DNA from: an uncultured Collinsella sp.
Lineage (GTDB): Bacteria; Actinomycetota; Coriobacteriia; Coriobacteriales; Coriobacteriaceae
DNA length: 61,861 nucleotides
Direction: 5' to 3'
Assembly: GCA_900544845.1 (NCBI GenBank)
Contig: UQWV01000003.1
Coordinates: forward strand, 1 to 61,861
Position 1 is the stretch's first letter, and the number at the start of each line of letters is the position of its first letter. The notes under the pieces were generated by a model. The model made no database searches, was not told the DNA's origin, and saw only the letters and a program-made list of their open reading frames with translations. Below, one piece after another: positions 41,441 to 50,081 of this stretch. Both the position numbers and the translations under genes were made by a program.

Positions 41441-42433
41441 CTAGCTATTGAGCTTGTTGATGTCATCGTCGGTGATGGCGCCTTCCTGGCTAGACGACGG
41501 GCTGTCGCCGTTGTTATCGGAGGCGTCGTCATCGGAGGGCTCAGTCTCGTTGGACGTGGAGTCGGATGTCTGCACATTGGCTCCCGAAACGGTCTTGGCG
41601 GTAAGGTCATAGGGCATCTGGCCGTACCAGACGCAGTGGACTGCCTCGAGCGTGCCATCGACCGTGATACCATCGAGGGCATCGCTCACGGCACGGCACA
41701 GCTCATCGTTAGAGCTAAGGCCTGCGACACCAAGCGTGGAGGGCGTCTCGAGCGTGCCGACATAGGAGATCTGGCTCATCAGGCGCGCGAGGTAACCACC
41801 GGCCGTGGAATCACAGATCACGTAATCGACTTCGCCCGACTCGAGCGCCTCAAAGCACTCATTGATGTTGGAGTAGGTCTTTTGGTTGGCGGTAATGCTC
41901 TGCTTAGCAAGCGCCTCCTGCGAGGCCGAGGACATCTGGACACCCAGGGTAGACGTGTTAAGGGTATCGGTGGAAACGCTTAGCGACCCACCATCGCTGG
42001 TTTTACCGAACACAGAAGCGGCATCGTACAGGCAGGTGCCGAGCGAGCTAACGTCCCCGTCTGTGGAGTTGATCTCGCCGATAAAGATATCAGCCTTTTT
42101 GTCGCCGAGCGCGGAACCTGCCGAGGACGCATCGACAAAGGCGACCTTAAGGCCCATGCGGCTTGCGAGGGCGCGGGCAGCGTCGACCGCATACCCCGTA
42201 AGCTCGCCGTCGGCGCCCTGCATTGCCTGCGGCGCATCGGAAGTATCGAGGGCGACCGTCAGGGTTCCGGGAGTGACCAGGGCATCGTCCGACACCGCCG
42301 GCGTGACGGTCTCGTACTCGATCTGGTCGATCGTGGGAGTCGTGAACGTAGACAGCGGGTTGAACGCGCATCCGCTCAGGCCCAAAACGGCGATGACCGC
42401 TGCGGTCCCAGCACCTAACCGAGCCGCGTGCAT
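41441..42433 (-). CDS. Solute-binding lipoprotein, family 3 (amino-acid type)
   Basis: A 330-residue lipoprotein. The signal peptide ends in the lipobox LSGC with Cys22. The SBP_bac_3-like body has TLTVALDTSDAPQAMQGADG, GYAVDAARALASRMGLKVAFVD, KADIFIGEINST and NECFEALESGEVDYVICDST. A Ser/Asp/Glu-rich tail of about 45 residues follows. GAGGGG lies seven bases ahead of the ATG at 42433; an ATG at 42451 is the alternative. No ABC permease or ATPase is nearby, so it either serves a distant transporter or acts as a sensor or scavenger. The polar-residue binding motif cannot name the ligand. Confidence 0.8.
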   Translation of the reverse strand: MHAARLGAGTAAVIAVLGLSGCAFNPLSTFTTPTIDQIEYETVTPAVSDDALVTPGTLTVALDTSDAPQAMQGADGELTGYAVDAARALASRMGLKVAFVDASSAGSALGDKKADIFIGEINSTDGDVSSLGTCLYDAASVFGKTSDGGSLSVSTDTLNTSTLGVQMSSASQEALAKQSITANQKTYSNINECFEALESGEVDYVICDSTAGGYLARLMSQISYVGTLETPSTLGVAGLSSNDELCRAVSDALDGITVDGTLEAVHCVWYGQMPYDLTAKTVSGANVQTSDSTSNETEPSDDDASDNNGDSPSSSQEGAITDDDINKLNS

Positions 42434-42930
42434 CAAGCTGCCCCTCACCATGTCCACTACCCTGCCTTCTGTGTCGTATACAATCCGTGCGTTGCGCGGA
42501 ATATCAGGTTGTTCCCACCAGCTGACCTGGTATTTGACCCCACACTTGCGCACCGGGGTGTTTGCTCGGGAGGCCGCAGCCACCTTCACGACTGACCCGC
42601 TCGCCCGCGAGGCGGTATTGCCCCAAAGAAAGTAGAACGGACGGTGCGGCTTACATCTAGGACGCGCCATGATCGCGCCGCGCGCACGCGGTCGCTTACG
42701 TGGATCCCTTTGACCGCGTCTGTCTTGGACTAGGACGGGCATTTCGTCCGTCCGCAACCACAGCCTGGTAGGAACGAAGCGCATTATAACTAAGTTCAAG
42801 CTAAAGTTTAAGGTTAGGGGCGTCATTCGCATCTCGAGTACAGATTTCGCAGGTCAGGACGGGCCGCACGTGCTCTGATTGAGCCCGTCGCTCCCCTATG
42901 GAAAGCCCCAACACACCCGTCTTAGGGCGC
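42434..42930. other. Gene-poor region upstream of the lipoprotein
   Basis: An open frame continues upstream from the lipoprotein on the minus strand, but it has no ribosome site and unusual composition (Arg/Pro/Trp-rich), so I do not call it. Local stems such as GACGGACG / CGTCCGTC-like arms near 42730-42760 suggest possible untranslated RNA structure, not a recognised riboswitch. Confidence 0.35.
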
Positions 42931-43150
42931 CGTGGCCAAAAAATAGCAAATATGAGTACTGTTACCAATTTAGTAGCAGGAGTTTTTGGCTCTGCAAGCT
43001 GTTTTCACGCTCTATAACGTCAGATTGATGCCAGGATATTCCACATTTGTTTAATAATTTTCTAATTTACCCCATCTTCCAGTCCCAAAATCCCTGATTT
43101 TGCTGTTGCTGAATTTGTAGCAGTACTCATATTTGCCATATTTTGGCCAG
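42931..43150. mobile_element. MITE-like element E1 with terminal inverted repeats
   Basis: The left end GTGGCCAAAAAATAGCAAAT continuing to GAGTACTGTTAC (to about 42970) and the right end, read inverted, TGGCCAAAATATGGCAAAT and GAGTACTGCTAC, form imperfect inverted repeats of about 45 bp. The interior is AT-rich and codes for nothing. The left end is almost identical to that of E2 at 57455. No transposase is present, so a non-autonomous element is inferred. Confidence 0.7.
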
Positions 43151-43183
43151 AGCATATATCCAACCCCCTGTTTCAGAGCATTG

Positions 43184-44293
43184 TTAGGCGGGTTTAAGCC
43201 CAAAACACGCCCGCAGCGTGTTAAGCAGCGCCTCTTGCTTTTTCCTGCGGGCATCGACACGATTCCGGTACCGCTTTCGCATACGCTGGTGCATGCGCCA
43301 TGCGAGCGCCTCCATTGCCCCCATATCGCAGAGCATCTCGTTATTGACCGTCGCGACCTCGATTCCCATAGTAATCAAGCCCGTGTTGCGTTTTTCATCA
43401 TGGATACGTCCCCTCCGGGAGGAATGGCCCAGCTCACCGTTGTATTCCAGGTCAAACTGGGCTGCTTCCTGATACGCATCGCAAACTGCATGCGGCATCC
43501 CCGAGATTGCCTGCGCACGGTCATCGAACTCGATCTTGTAGTCGGTCTTAAAGGGACCGCAGGCAAATCCGCCATAGGAAAACGGAAGCGAAAACAGAGC
43601 GAGCATGATGCACTCCATGGGCGAGCGCAGATTTTCCGACAGGTAGGGACACAGGCGCAGCAGCTGTTTGGCCACATTCCCCTTGCATGCCGCGAGGTAA
43701 TCTACCAGGCAATCGGGTGTCAGCACGGACTCGACCTCAAAGTAACCGACATCTGGCGGCTGGTCTTTGTCCTTTGCCAATTTGTTCACGACAGGCGAGG
43801 TGTAGGGAGGCAGATACTTCCCGCGGTCACTCAGTGAAATCTTAGAGCACAGCTCCTGGGCCAGGGCAAATGCCTGGATGCAGCCGACCTCGCGCGCGAC
43901 GGCTACGCAAAGGGCCTCGGGAGATAGACTGTACACCCCCGGTTCCACCTCTAGAATCGAGCCGGCGGGCAACTCGGAGCATACGGACCAGCTCACGCCA
44001 AGAATACGGCGGCGCTGCGCTGCAGATCCTACCAGCAAGCACAAATCCTCTTGCACCTCGCCGCTTGCGGCCCCAATCCGCACCAAATCGGGAAGATAGA
44101 TGTCCTCGGTCGAGGGCGACGACGTGCGCAGCACACGGCACTCCTCCTTGGGATCAAGGTCCTTCCAGCTTATGTAGCCCATCTGCCGGCGCTCGGCGCG
44201 CATCATGCGTAGCGCCGAGGCGCCTGTTAGGATTACGGAAGCCGCTAGCTGTTCGTCTGTCGGCTCGTTGCACCGCTCAATCTTTACTGCCAC
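43184..44293 (-). CDS. Unknown protein with a C-terminal DUF559/Vsr-like nuclease motif
   Basis: A 369-residue protein. The GTG start at 44293 is chosen because GGGGTGG sits four to five bases ahead and the frame further upstream only overlaps comF. The N-terminal part (about 40-110, SWKDLDPKEECRVLRTS, DLVRIGAASGEVQ) recalls AbiEi-type or winged-helix regions seen with such proteins. The C-terminal part has FDLEYNG (Asp281, Glu283), His290, and DEKRNTGL (Asp299, Lys301) followed by GIEVATV, resembling the PD-(D/E)xK arrangement of DUF559 and Vsr nucleases. A basic helix ends it. Function unknown; E1 lies just downstream. Confidence 0.6.
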   Translation of the reverse strand: MAVKIERCNEPTDEQLAASVILTGASALRMMRAERRQMGYISWKDLDPKEECRVLRTSSPSTEDIYLPDLVRIGAASGEVQEDLCLLVGSAAQRRRILGVSWSVCSELPAGSILEVEPGVYSLSPEALCVAVAREVGCIQAFALAQELCSKISLSDRGKYLPPYTSPVVNKLAKDKDQPPDVGYFEVESVLTPDCLVDYLAACKGNVAKQLLRLCPYLSENLRSPMECIMLALFSLPFSYGGFACGPFKTDYKIEFDDRAQAISGMPHAVCDAYQEAAQFDLEYNGELGHSSRRGRIHDEKRNTGLITMGIEVATVNNEMLCDMGAMEALAWRMHQRMRKRYRNRVDARRKKQEALLNTLRACFGLKPA

Positions 44294-44303
44294 AAAACCA
44301 CCC

Positions 44304-45110
44304 CTACCAAACGCGTGCGATAGCGAGGCCATCGACTGCTGCGGCGCCGGCGCGCTTGAGTTCCGCCGAAGCCGCTGCCATCGTCGCGCCCGTGGTGATA
44401 ACGTCATCGATAAGCAGCAGGCGCTTGCCCCGCACGTCCTCAACCGTCTCGTACATGTCTTGCGCACGCTCGCGGCGCTCCTCACGACCGAGTTCGCGCT
44501 GGTCGCCATGCCCGTACTTGACGAGAGCATCGAGCAAGGGAACACCCGACAGCTCGCAAAATGGGCGCGCAATGGCCTCCATATGATCAAAACCACGCCG
44601 CCGAAACGCTGCCGCCGTCGCAGGCACAAACACCACCGCATCCGCACCGGACAGCACACCTCCGTAGCGATCGGGCGCTACGACCTGGGCATGCAGGGCG
44701 GTGTCGTAGAGCAGCTCCGCCAGATACGGAGCCAGACGTCGCTCGCCCGCATCCTTGTACGCTTTAATGATGCGCGGCAGCGGATGCGCATAGACGGCGC
44801 ACGCCAGGCAGCGGTCGAGCGCCTCCGCCATTGCCGAGGACGTGCCCTCGACCGAACACTCAGTGCACAGCAAATCCCCAAACGGGGCGCCGCATCGGGT
44901 GCAGCTATGACACGGGTCGATGAGCGTGAGCGCAGCCAGACAGTCTTGGCAAATAAGCGCACCGGCGCGCTCGCAGCCGGCACATCGTGTTGGCGACAAT
45001 GCCTCGAGCGCCTCGTGTGCCACCCGATCGGCAAACGGTAGCAATTCGTCCGCAAACGGTAGGGCACCGGCACCCTGCAGACGGCTCAATATGTTCAGAT
45101 GGCTCTTCAA
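44304..45110 (-). CDS. comF: ComF family protein (phosphoribosyltransferase-like)
   Basis: A 268-residue ComF: a Cys-rich N-terminal zinc-binding part (CAGCERAGALICQDC ... CTRCGAPFGDLLCTEC) and a C-terminal phosphoribosyltransferase fold with the PRPP loop RLLLIDDVITTGATMAAA. In other bacteria ComF helps process incoming single-stranded DNA. The start is a TTG at 45110 with a weak GGGTTG site and could be further downstream. It is separated from the PSP1 gene by a hairpin (45114-45149). Confidence 0.85.
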   Translation of the reverse strand: MKSHLNILSRLQGAGALPFADELLPFADRVAHEALEALSPTRCAGCERAGALICQDCLAALTLIDPCHSCTRCGAPFGDLLCTECSVEGTSSAMAEALDRCLACAVYAHPLPRIIKAYKDAGERRLAPYLAELLYDTALHAQVVAPDRYGGVLSGADAVVFVPATAAAFRRRGFDHMEAIARPFCELSGVPLLDALVKYGHGDQRELGREERRERAQDMYETVEDVRGKRLLLIDDVITTGATMAAASAELKRAGAAAVDGLAIARVW

Positions 45111-45113
45111 GAC

Positions 45114-45149
45114 ACAACCCTCCCTACGCTCGGTCGCAGGGAGGGTTGT
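45114..45149. terminator. Hairpin between the PSP1 gene and comF
   Basis: ACAACCCTCCCT / AGGGAGGGTTGT is a perfect 12-bp stem with a 12-base loop. T tracts are poor on both sides, so termination strength is uncertain. Confidence 0.55.
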
Positions 45150-45212
45150 TGATTCGGCGCTATGATACCCCGATGCGCTCGGGGCAAGGCGGGCTAAATC
45201 CGCTCGCGGGCG

Positions 45213-46904
45213 TTATTCGCCGGCGGGCGGTTGTGGTGCGGGCGAAGACGGGGTCGAGCCCTCGCCACCATCCTGGCGCGGCTTGCGGGAACGGCGACGG
45301 CGACGGCGCTTTTGACCCTGGTCGACCGAGCCCTCGCCACCGCGCGGCTCGCGCTCGTCACGAGCGGCGCCACGCGAAGCCTTGGCAGCCACTCCCCCGC
45401 CATCTCCGGGACGACGGCGCGTAACCTTGACCTCGCCATCCGAGACCTGATCGGCCACGGAGGGCACTGAGGGCTTCTGCTGCGCGCCCGAGGAATGGCG
45501 ACGGCGCGGACGCGGCGCGCGCTCCTCCTCGCCACGTGACTTGCCGCTCTTGTCGACAGGCACATCGGAGGCCGAGGCGCCCTTGGAAGCGGCACCGGCC
45601 TCGCGAGCAGCTGCGGCGCGGAAGGCGTCCTCGCGCTCCTCGCTCGACAGATGACGGCGGCGGCGACGTGTGGGGTTCATGCCACCGCCGCGATTCTGCT
45701 GCTGGGGTTGCTGAACCTCGCGCTCGCGAGAGGCGTGCTTGCCCGCGGTTGCAGCCTCGGTAGCATCGCCCGAGCCCGCGCGCTTGCGGCGGCGACGGCC
45801 ATCGGCCGCCCCCTCGGCCTCGGGCGCCTCGGCCTTGCCGCGGCCCTTTCCGCGGCCACGGCCCTCGCCCTGGCTCTGAGCAACGCGGGCATCGGAATCG
45901 ACGTCGCGACGACGGCGCTTGGGCATCGACGTGCCGGCCAGACGGTCGGCACTCGACAGGCCATCGCCCACGTCGACGCCGTTCTCGCGGTCGAGCTCCA
46001 TGAGCGCCAGGCGCATCTCGGGCGACTCGATGCGCTCGAGCACGTCGCGCGTCACGCAGTCGGGGCGGCAGCTGCAGCCCTGCTCGGCGGCCTTCTTTTT
46101 GCAGCCCTCCGAGCACGTCATATCGGCCAGGTTGACCTTAAAGACTTTACCGTTCTCCAGGCGCAGCACCAGCTGCTCACGCGGCGTGTCATACTCCTGA
46201 ATACGCGCCTTGCCGAGCGGCGTATCGATGAGCGTCTTCTTTTTGGGCGCTCGGCTCTTAAAGTCCTTGTAGGCCTCGAACTCGTAGCGCAGGCAGCACA
46301 TCAGGCGACCGCACACGCCACTGATCTTGGACGAGTTGAGCGGCAGGTCCTGCTCTTTTGCCATGCGAATCGAGACGGGCTCAAACTGTCCGCCAAAGCG
46401 CGTGCAGCAGAGCTCCTGTCCGCACTGGGCATAGCCGCCCACCAGGCGGGTCTCGTCGCGCACGCCGATCTGGCGCATGTCGACGCGAATGTGCAGCGTC
46501 GAGGACAGATCCTTGACGAGCTGGCGAAAATCGACGCGCTCCTCGGCCGCAAAGTAGAACACGGCCTTCTCGCCGCCAAACAGGTACTCGACGCCCACCG
46601 GCTTCATCTCGAGGTCGAGCTCTTTGACCAGACGGCGAAAGTCGACCATCGCCTCGTCGCCTTGGATGGCCAGGTCGTCGGCAAGCTGCAGGTCGATGTC
46701 GCTCGCCACGCGCAGCACGGGCTTGAGCGGCTGACCGATCTCGTCTTGCGGCACCTCGAAGGGATCGGCCGTGACCAGGCCGATCTCGGTTCCGCGCTCG
46801 GTGGAGCAAATGGCATAATCGGCCTCGAGGATATCCAGATCCTGCGGATCGAACCACAGGTCGCGCGAGGCGTAGGTAAACTTAACGGGTACGACTAACG
46901 GCAT
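45213..46904 (-). CDS. PSP1-domain protein (RicT/YaaT-like) with a long Arg-rich tail
   Basis: A 563-residue protein. The N-terminal PSP1 domain (about 1-290) has the Cys-rich core CGQELCCTRFGG and KISGVCGRLMCCLRYE, known in RicT as Fe-S-related ligands, and a further CSEGCKKKAAEQGCSC motif. In Bacillus, RicT works with RicA/RicF in RNA maturation and RNase Y control. Residues about 330-563 form a disordered Arg/Gly/Glu-rich tail with clusters such as KRRRRRRSRKPR, absent from short homologues and reminiscent of RNase E-type RNA-binding tails. It overlaps holB by 10 bp in the tmk-holB-PSP1 order also found in Firmicutes. Confidence 0.85.
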   Translation of the reverse strand: MPLVVPVKFTYASRDLWFDPQDLDILEADYAICSTERGTEIGLVTADPFEVPQDEIGQPLKPVLRVASDIDLQLADDLAIQGDEAMVDFRRLVKELDLEMKPVGVEYLFGGEKAVFYFAAEERVDFRQLVKDLSSTLHIRVDMRQIGVRDETRLVGGYAQCGQELCCTRFGGQFEPVSIRMAKEQDLPLNSSKISGVCGRLMCCLRYEFEAYKDFKSRAPKKKTLIDTPLGKARIQEYDTPREQLVLRLENGKVFKVNLADMTCSEGCKKKAAEQGCSCRPDCVTRDVLERIESPEMRLALMELDRENGVDVGDGLSSADRLAGTSMPKRRRRDVDSDARVAQSQGEGRGRGKGRGKAEAPEAEGAADGRRRRKRAGSGDATEAATAGKHASREREVQQPQQQNRGGGMNPTRRRRRHLSSEEREDAFRAAAAREAGAASKGASASDVPVDKSGKSRGEEERAPRPRRRHSSGAQQKPSVPSVADQVSDGEVKVTRRRPGDGGGVAAKASRGAARDEREPRGGEGSVDQGQKRRRRRRSRKPRQDGGEGSTPSSPAPQPPAGE

Positions 46905-48022
46905 TTCAGTGCCTTCCTGATATCGAACAGCATGACCTCGATGGCCAGCTGGGGAGTAACGTTTCTGGCGATGTTGCGCTCGGCGGTCGCGACTGCCTCG
47001 AGCGCCCGCGTGGCACCCGCAACATTGGTCGCAGCGGCAAGCCGACCGATCGTGTCGCGCACGTCTTCGTTCACCACGTCGGCCGCCTCGTCCTGAAGTG
47101 TCAGCAGCACATCGCGCATGAGCGTCCGCGCGCTCGCCAGCGCTTCCATGATACCCGAACGCTCGCGCGCATTGAGCTCGCGCTTATTGCGGTCCTCAAG
47201 CTGCTTCAATGCTCCACGCGACAGGTAGTCGGCGTTTTGCTCGAGCACCTTTTCCTGCGTGGACTTGACCTCGGCGAGCGGCGCCTTAACGGCGACGATG
47301 AGCGACTTGGCGCGGCTGAGCACGTCGGCCTCGTCGGCGGCAATGAGTGAGTCGATGGCACGGACCATCTGACGGCGGGCGTCCTGGCGCTCGGCACTCT
47401 TAAGGAACTCGATGCCGCGCGTGGGGCTGCCCGCCACGGCGACGGCCATGCGACAACGCGCGATATCCTGACCAGTGGCACGGCTCACGGCGTGCGCGGC
47501 GACGGCGGGTGACACCAGCCGAAACGGCACGCACTGGCAGCGGCTCACGATGGTGGGCAACATCACGTCTGCCGAGGTGCCCAGCAAGATAAACATAACG
47601 CCCTCGGGCGGCTCCTCGAGTGTTTTGAGCAGTGCGTTGGCGGTGTTGGCGCGCAGCTGCTCGGCACGGTCAATGATGTAGACCTTGGCCTTGGCGCGGA
47701 TGGGCGCCAGGGGTACGTCGTCGAGTAGCTCGCGCGTCTGGGCGATGAGGTAGCCCGTGGCGCTCTCGGGCGTGTAATAGTGCACGTCGGGGTGCGTATG
47801 GCGGGCGACGCGCACGCAGCTATCGCATGAGCCGCAGCCATCCTGCTCGCACAGGAAGGCTTGGGCGAGCGCCCACGCGGCGTCGAGCTTGCCCGCGCCG
47901 GGCGCGCCCAAAAACAGGTAGGCGTGCGATGCGCGACCGCTGGCGACGGCATTGGTCAAAAAGTCGCGCACGCGCTCTTGGGTGTCAAGCTTGGCCAGCA
48001 GGCTTGTCTGAGCGGGGGCCAT
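46895..48022 (-). CDS. holB: DNA polymerase III delta' subunit
   Basis: A 375-residue clamp-loader subunit. The P-loop-like FLGAPGAGKLDAAWALA, zinc-binding CEQDGCGSCDSC, VYIIDRAEQLRANTANALLKTLEEPP and the sensor region SRCQCVPFRL identify it. The P-loop GAPGAGKLD lacks the usual KT/KS, matching the non-ATPase nature of delta'. AGGAGG lies nine bases ahead of the ATG at 48022, within the end of tmk, which stops one base before. Confidence 0.9.
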   Translation of the reverse strand: MAPAQTSLLAKLDTQERVRDFLTNAVASGRASHAYLFLGAPGAGKLDAAWALAQAFLCEQDGCGSCDSCVRVARHTHPDVHYYTPESATGYLIAQTRELLDDVPLAPIRAKAKVYIIDRAEQLRANTANALLKTLEEPPEGVMFILLGTSADVMLPTIVSRCQCVPFRLVSPAVAAHAVSRATGQDIARCRMAVAVAGSPTRGIEFLKSAERQDARRQMVRAIDSLIAADEADVLSRAKSLIVAVKAPLAEVKSTQEKVLEQNADYLSRGALKQLEDRNKRELNARERSGIMEALASARTLMRDVLLTLQDEAADVVNEDVRDTIGRLAAATNVAGATRALEAVATAERNIARNVTPQLAIEVMLFDIRKALKCR

Positions 48023-48023
48023 G

Positions 48024-48707
48024 TTACTCGGCCTCCTGGGCAAGCGCGGCGGTGACGGCGTCCTGGGAAATGTCGAGGCCGTAGACGCGAACCTGCTCGA
48101 CCGTCCGCGCGAAGACGTCCTCGATGGACGCGGTCGCGTCGATGAGCTTTACGCGGTTTGGTTCCTCGGCGGCGATGGCGCAAAATCCCTGGTAGACACG
48201 CTCTTGGAAGGCCATGCCCTTAGCCTCCATGCGATCTGCCGCGCCACGGGCTGCCATGCGCAGCGCCGCCTGCTCGGGCGTGATGTGATAGACGAGCGTG
48301 AGCGCCGGGTGCGTCCCCGCGACGGCCAGGTTGTTGGCATCGCGTACTATCTGGCGATCGAGGCCATCGGCAAACGCCTGATAGCAAGTTGTGGAATCGT
48401 AGAAGCGGTCGCACAGGACCACCTTGCCGTCAGTAAGGGCAGGCGCGATGACCTCGTGCACCAGCTGGGCGCGCGCGGCCTCGTAGAGCAACAACTCGCA
48501 GGTGTCTCCCATCGTCGTATTGGCGGGGTCGAGCAGCAGAGCACGGATCTTTTCGCTGATGGCGGTACCGCCCGGCTCGCGCAGGCTCACAACCTGGTAG
48601 CCAGCGAGTTCGAGCGCGCGGGCAAGCAGGCGCGCCTGCGTGGACTTGCCGGCGCCATCGACGCCCTCGAGCGTGATAAAGCTATGTTGAGCGGGCTCAA
48701 AAGCCAT
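48024..48707 (-). CDS. tmk: Thymidylate kinase
   Basis: A 227-residue dTMP kinase. It has the P-loop FITLEGVDGAGKSTQARLLA, the DR(Y/F) motif CDRFYDSTTCYQAF, REPGGTAISEKIR and the lid region MAARGAADRMEAKG. GAAGGGG lies ahead of the ATG. First gene of tmk-holB-PSP1. Confidence 0.93.
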   Translation of the reverse strand: MAFEPAQHSFITLEGVDGAGKSTQARLLARALELAGYQVVSLREPGGTAISEKIRALLLDPANTTMGDTCELLLYEAARAQLVHEVIAPALTDGKVVLCDRFYDSTTCYQAFADGLDRQIVRDANNLAVAGTHPALTLVYHITPEQAALRMAARGAADRMEAKGMAFQERVYQGFCAIAAEEPNRVKLIDATASIEDVFARTVEQVRVYGLDISQDAVTAALAQEAE

Positions 48708-48816
48708 GGGCGCAGCCCCTTCCTACAAGGCGCGTAAATGCAGATATATCAACCAAGCCATGATACCCCAGTGCTCGGCGCGTCCCAAATCCAACCTAGC
48801 CATCGAGGCATCCCCG

Positions 48817-48885
48817 AAGTTGCGGTGAAATAGGGACTGATTGAAGCTCTGAGACCGCCAAACAGTCCCTATTTCACCGCAACTT
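48817..48885. repeat. 68-bp palindromic repeat, copy 2
   Basis: AAGTTGCGGTGAAATAGGGA / TCCCTATTTCACCGCAACTT arms enclose a 25-30-base centre. The arms match 4887-4954, but the centre differs. It lies between tmk and the divergent zinc-ribbon gene. Confidence 0.85.
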
Positions 48886-48953
48886 ATGATGGAGAATTTT
48901 GGACGCTGGGTATAATCGTCGTATTGCATTGAAATGTGGCGAAAGGAGTGGCA

Positions 48954-49937
48954 ATGTCTCGGTATTGCGCCTCGTGCGGCAAGCTTCTTGCAGATAATGC
49001 CAAGTTCTGCACCTCGTGCGGTGCACCCGTTGAGCAAACAGCCGCGAGCGATAGCCAGCCCGCTTTCGAGCAGACCGGTTCCCTCGATACGCCGCAAGCC
49101 AAGGCGGACGACCCCCTCGCCTATCGCCCCGACCCCGCCGCAGGCCCCGCGGCCGTCGAGACCACGCAGCGCATACCCGTCGCGAGCGGCTCGCCCCAAC
49201 AGCAGCCGGCTCCCGCATACGCGCCCGCTTCGCCACAGACCCCCGCTCCCAAAAAGAGCGGCACCGGGCCGCTTATCGCCGTTATCGTTGTGCTGGTGGC
49301 GATCATCATCGCCCTGGTCGTTTTCTTTGTGATCAAGCCTTTCGACAACGCCGCCACGCAGACGACTGCCGAGGTAGCTAAGCTGCACCATGACGTCGAT
49401 GACGATGACCTAAAGCCTCTCGGCGATCCCAACAGCCTGTACGACGATGATGACGATGACGACGAGGATGGCGGCGAAGCAACGCTCTCCGAGCAGAACC
49501 TCTACCGCCGACTGAGCGAATACTACGACTTGCTCGAAGACCTCGACAACTACGTCCGTGGCTGCGCACAGAACTTCAACGGCAGCTATCTGGAAGAGGA
49601 TCGAACCACCCGTCAAAATCTCGCCGACGTCGCCGAGCGCACGGAGGACACCATCGAGCAGTATTACGACATCGTCGAGGACCTAGACGTCCCGACGAGC
49701 TCCAAGAACTACAGCTCCTGGAAAGACATCGTTGCCCTGTACGACGACCTGAATCACCGCATTGACGCAATCTGTGATGCCTGGGAGATCAGCCTGAAAT
49801 ACGCCAAGCCTGCGGACCACAAGAATGAGATCGTGGCGCCGCTGTCGCGCGACAACGTGGCGGGCACCAATGACAATAAGTACCGCCTAGACTTTGAGGA
49901 GCGCTATCCCGGCGCCAAACCCGTCGAAGTGAACTAG
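48954..49937 (+). CDS. Zinc-ribbon membrane protein of unknown function
   Basis: A 327-residue protein. A zinc ribbon (Cys5-x2-Cys8 ... Cys19-x2-Cys22) is followed by a Pro/Ala/Gln-rich linker, one membrane span (about 106-127, LIAVIVVLVAIIIALVVFFVI), an acidic Asp-repeat (DDDDDDDEDGG at about 165) and a helical extracytoplasmic domain. The layout resembles other zinc-ribbon/TM sensor-like proteins, but no named family is recognised. AAAGGAG precedes the ATG at 48954. Confidence 0.75.
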   Translation: MSRYCASCGKLLADNAKFCTSCGAPVEQTAASDSQPAFEQTGSLDTPQAKADDPLAYRPDPAAGPAAVETTQRIPVASGSPQQQPAPAYAPASPQTPAPKKSGTGPLIAVIVVLVAIIIALVVFFVIKPFDNAATQTTAEVAKLHHDVDDDDLKPLGDPNSLYDDDDDDDEDGGEATLSEQNLYRRLSEYYDLLEDLDNYVRGCAQNFNGSYLEEDRTTRQNLADVAERTEDTIEQYYDIVEDLDVPTSSKNYSSWKDIVALYDDLNHRIDAICDAWEISLKYAKPADHKNEIVAPLSRDNVAGTNDNKYRLDFEERYPGAKPVEVN

Positions 49938-49954
49938 CGCTTTGTCGTTCCCGA

Positions 49955-50013
49955 GCCGGCAGTTAGGGACGTTCCTAAACTGCCGGCAGAAAAGAAACGT
50001 CCCTAACTGCCGG
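49955..50013. repeat. Variable-arm GGGAC hairpin
   Basis: CCGGCAGTTA-GGGACGTTCCTAAA-CTGCCGG, then AAACGTCCCTAACTGCCGG in inverted order. It is the same construction as the units at 23193-23252, with a GGCAGT arm in place of GGCACT. Confidence 0.8.
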
Positions 50014-50014
50014 A

Positions 50015-50056
50015 TAAAAAACGAGCGAGGATTTTGAGGTCCTCGCTCGTTTTTGT
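50015..50056. terminator. Bidirectional terminator between zinc-ribbon gene and topA
   Basis: AAAAAACGAGCGAGGA / TCCTCGCTCGTTTTT, with T runs on both strands between convergent genes. Confidence 0.9.
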
Positions 50057-50081
50057 TTTGGGCAATGTTTCGACTGCGCCG

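Noticed and set aside
42434..42840. N-terminal extension of the solute-binding protein (up to 130 extra residues)
   Set aside because: A lipoprotein signal starts at 42433 with a good ribosome site; the upstream frame is Arg/Trp/Pro-rich without support.
44304..44659. Longer start for the DUF559-like protein inside comF
   Set aside because: This part is out of frame with comF and encodes shadow sequence; a GTG with GGGGTGG just after the comF stop fits better.
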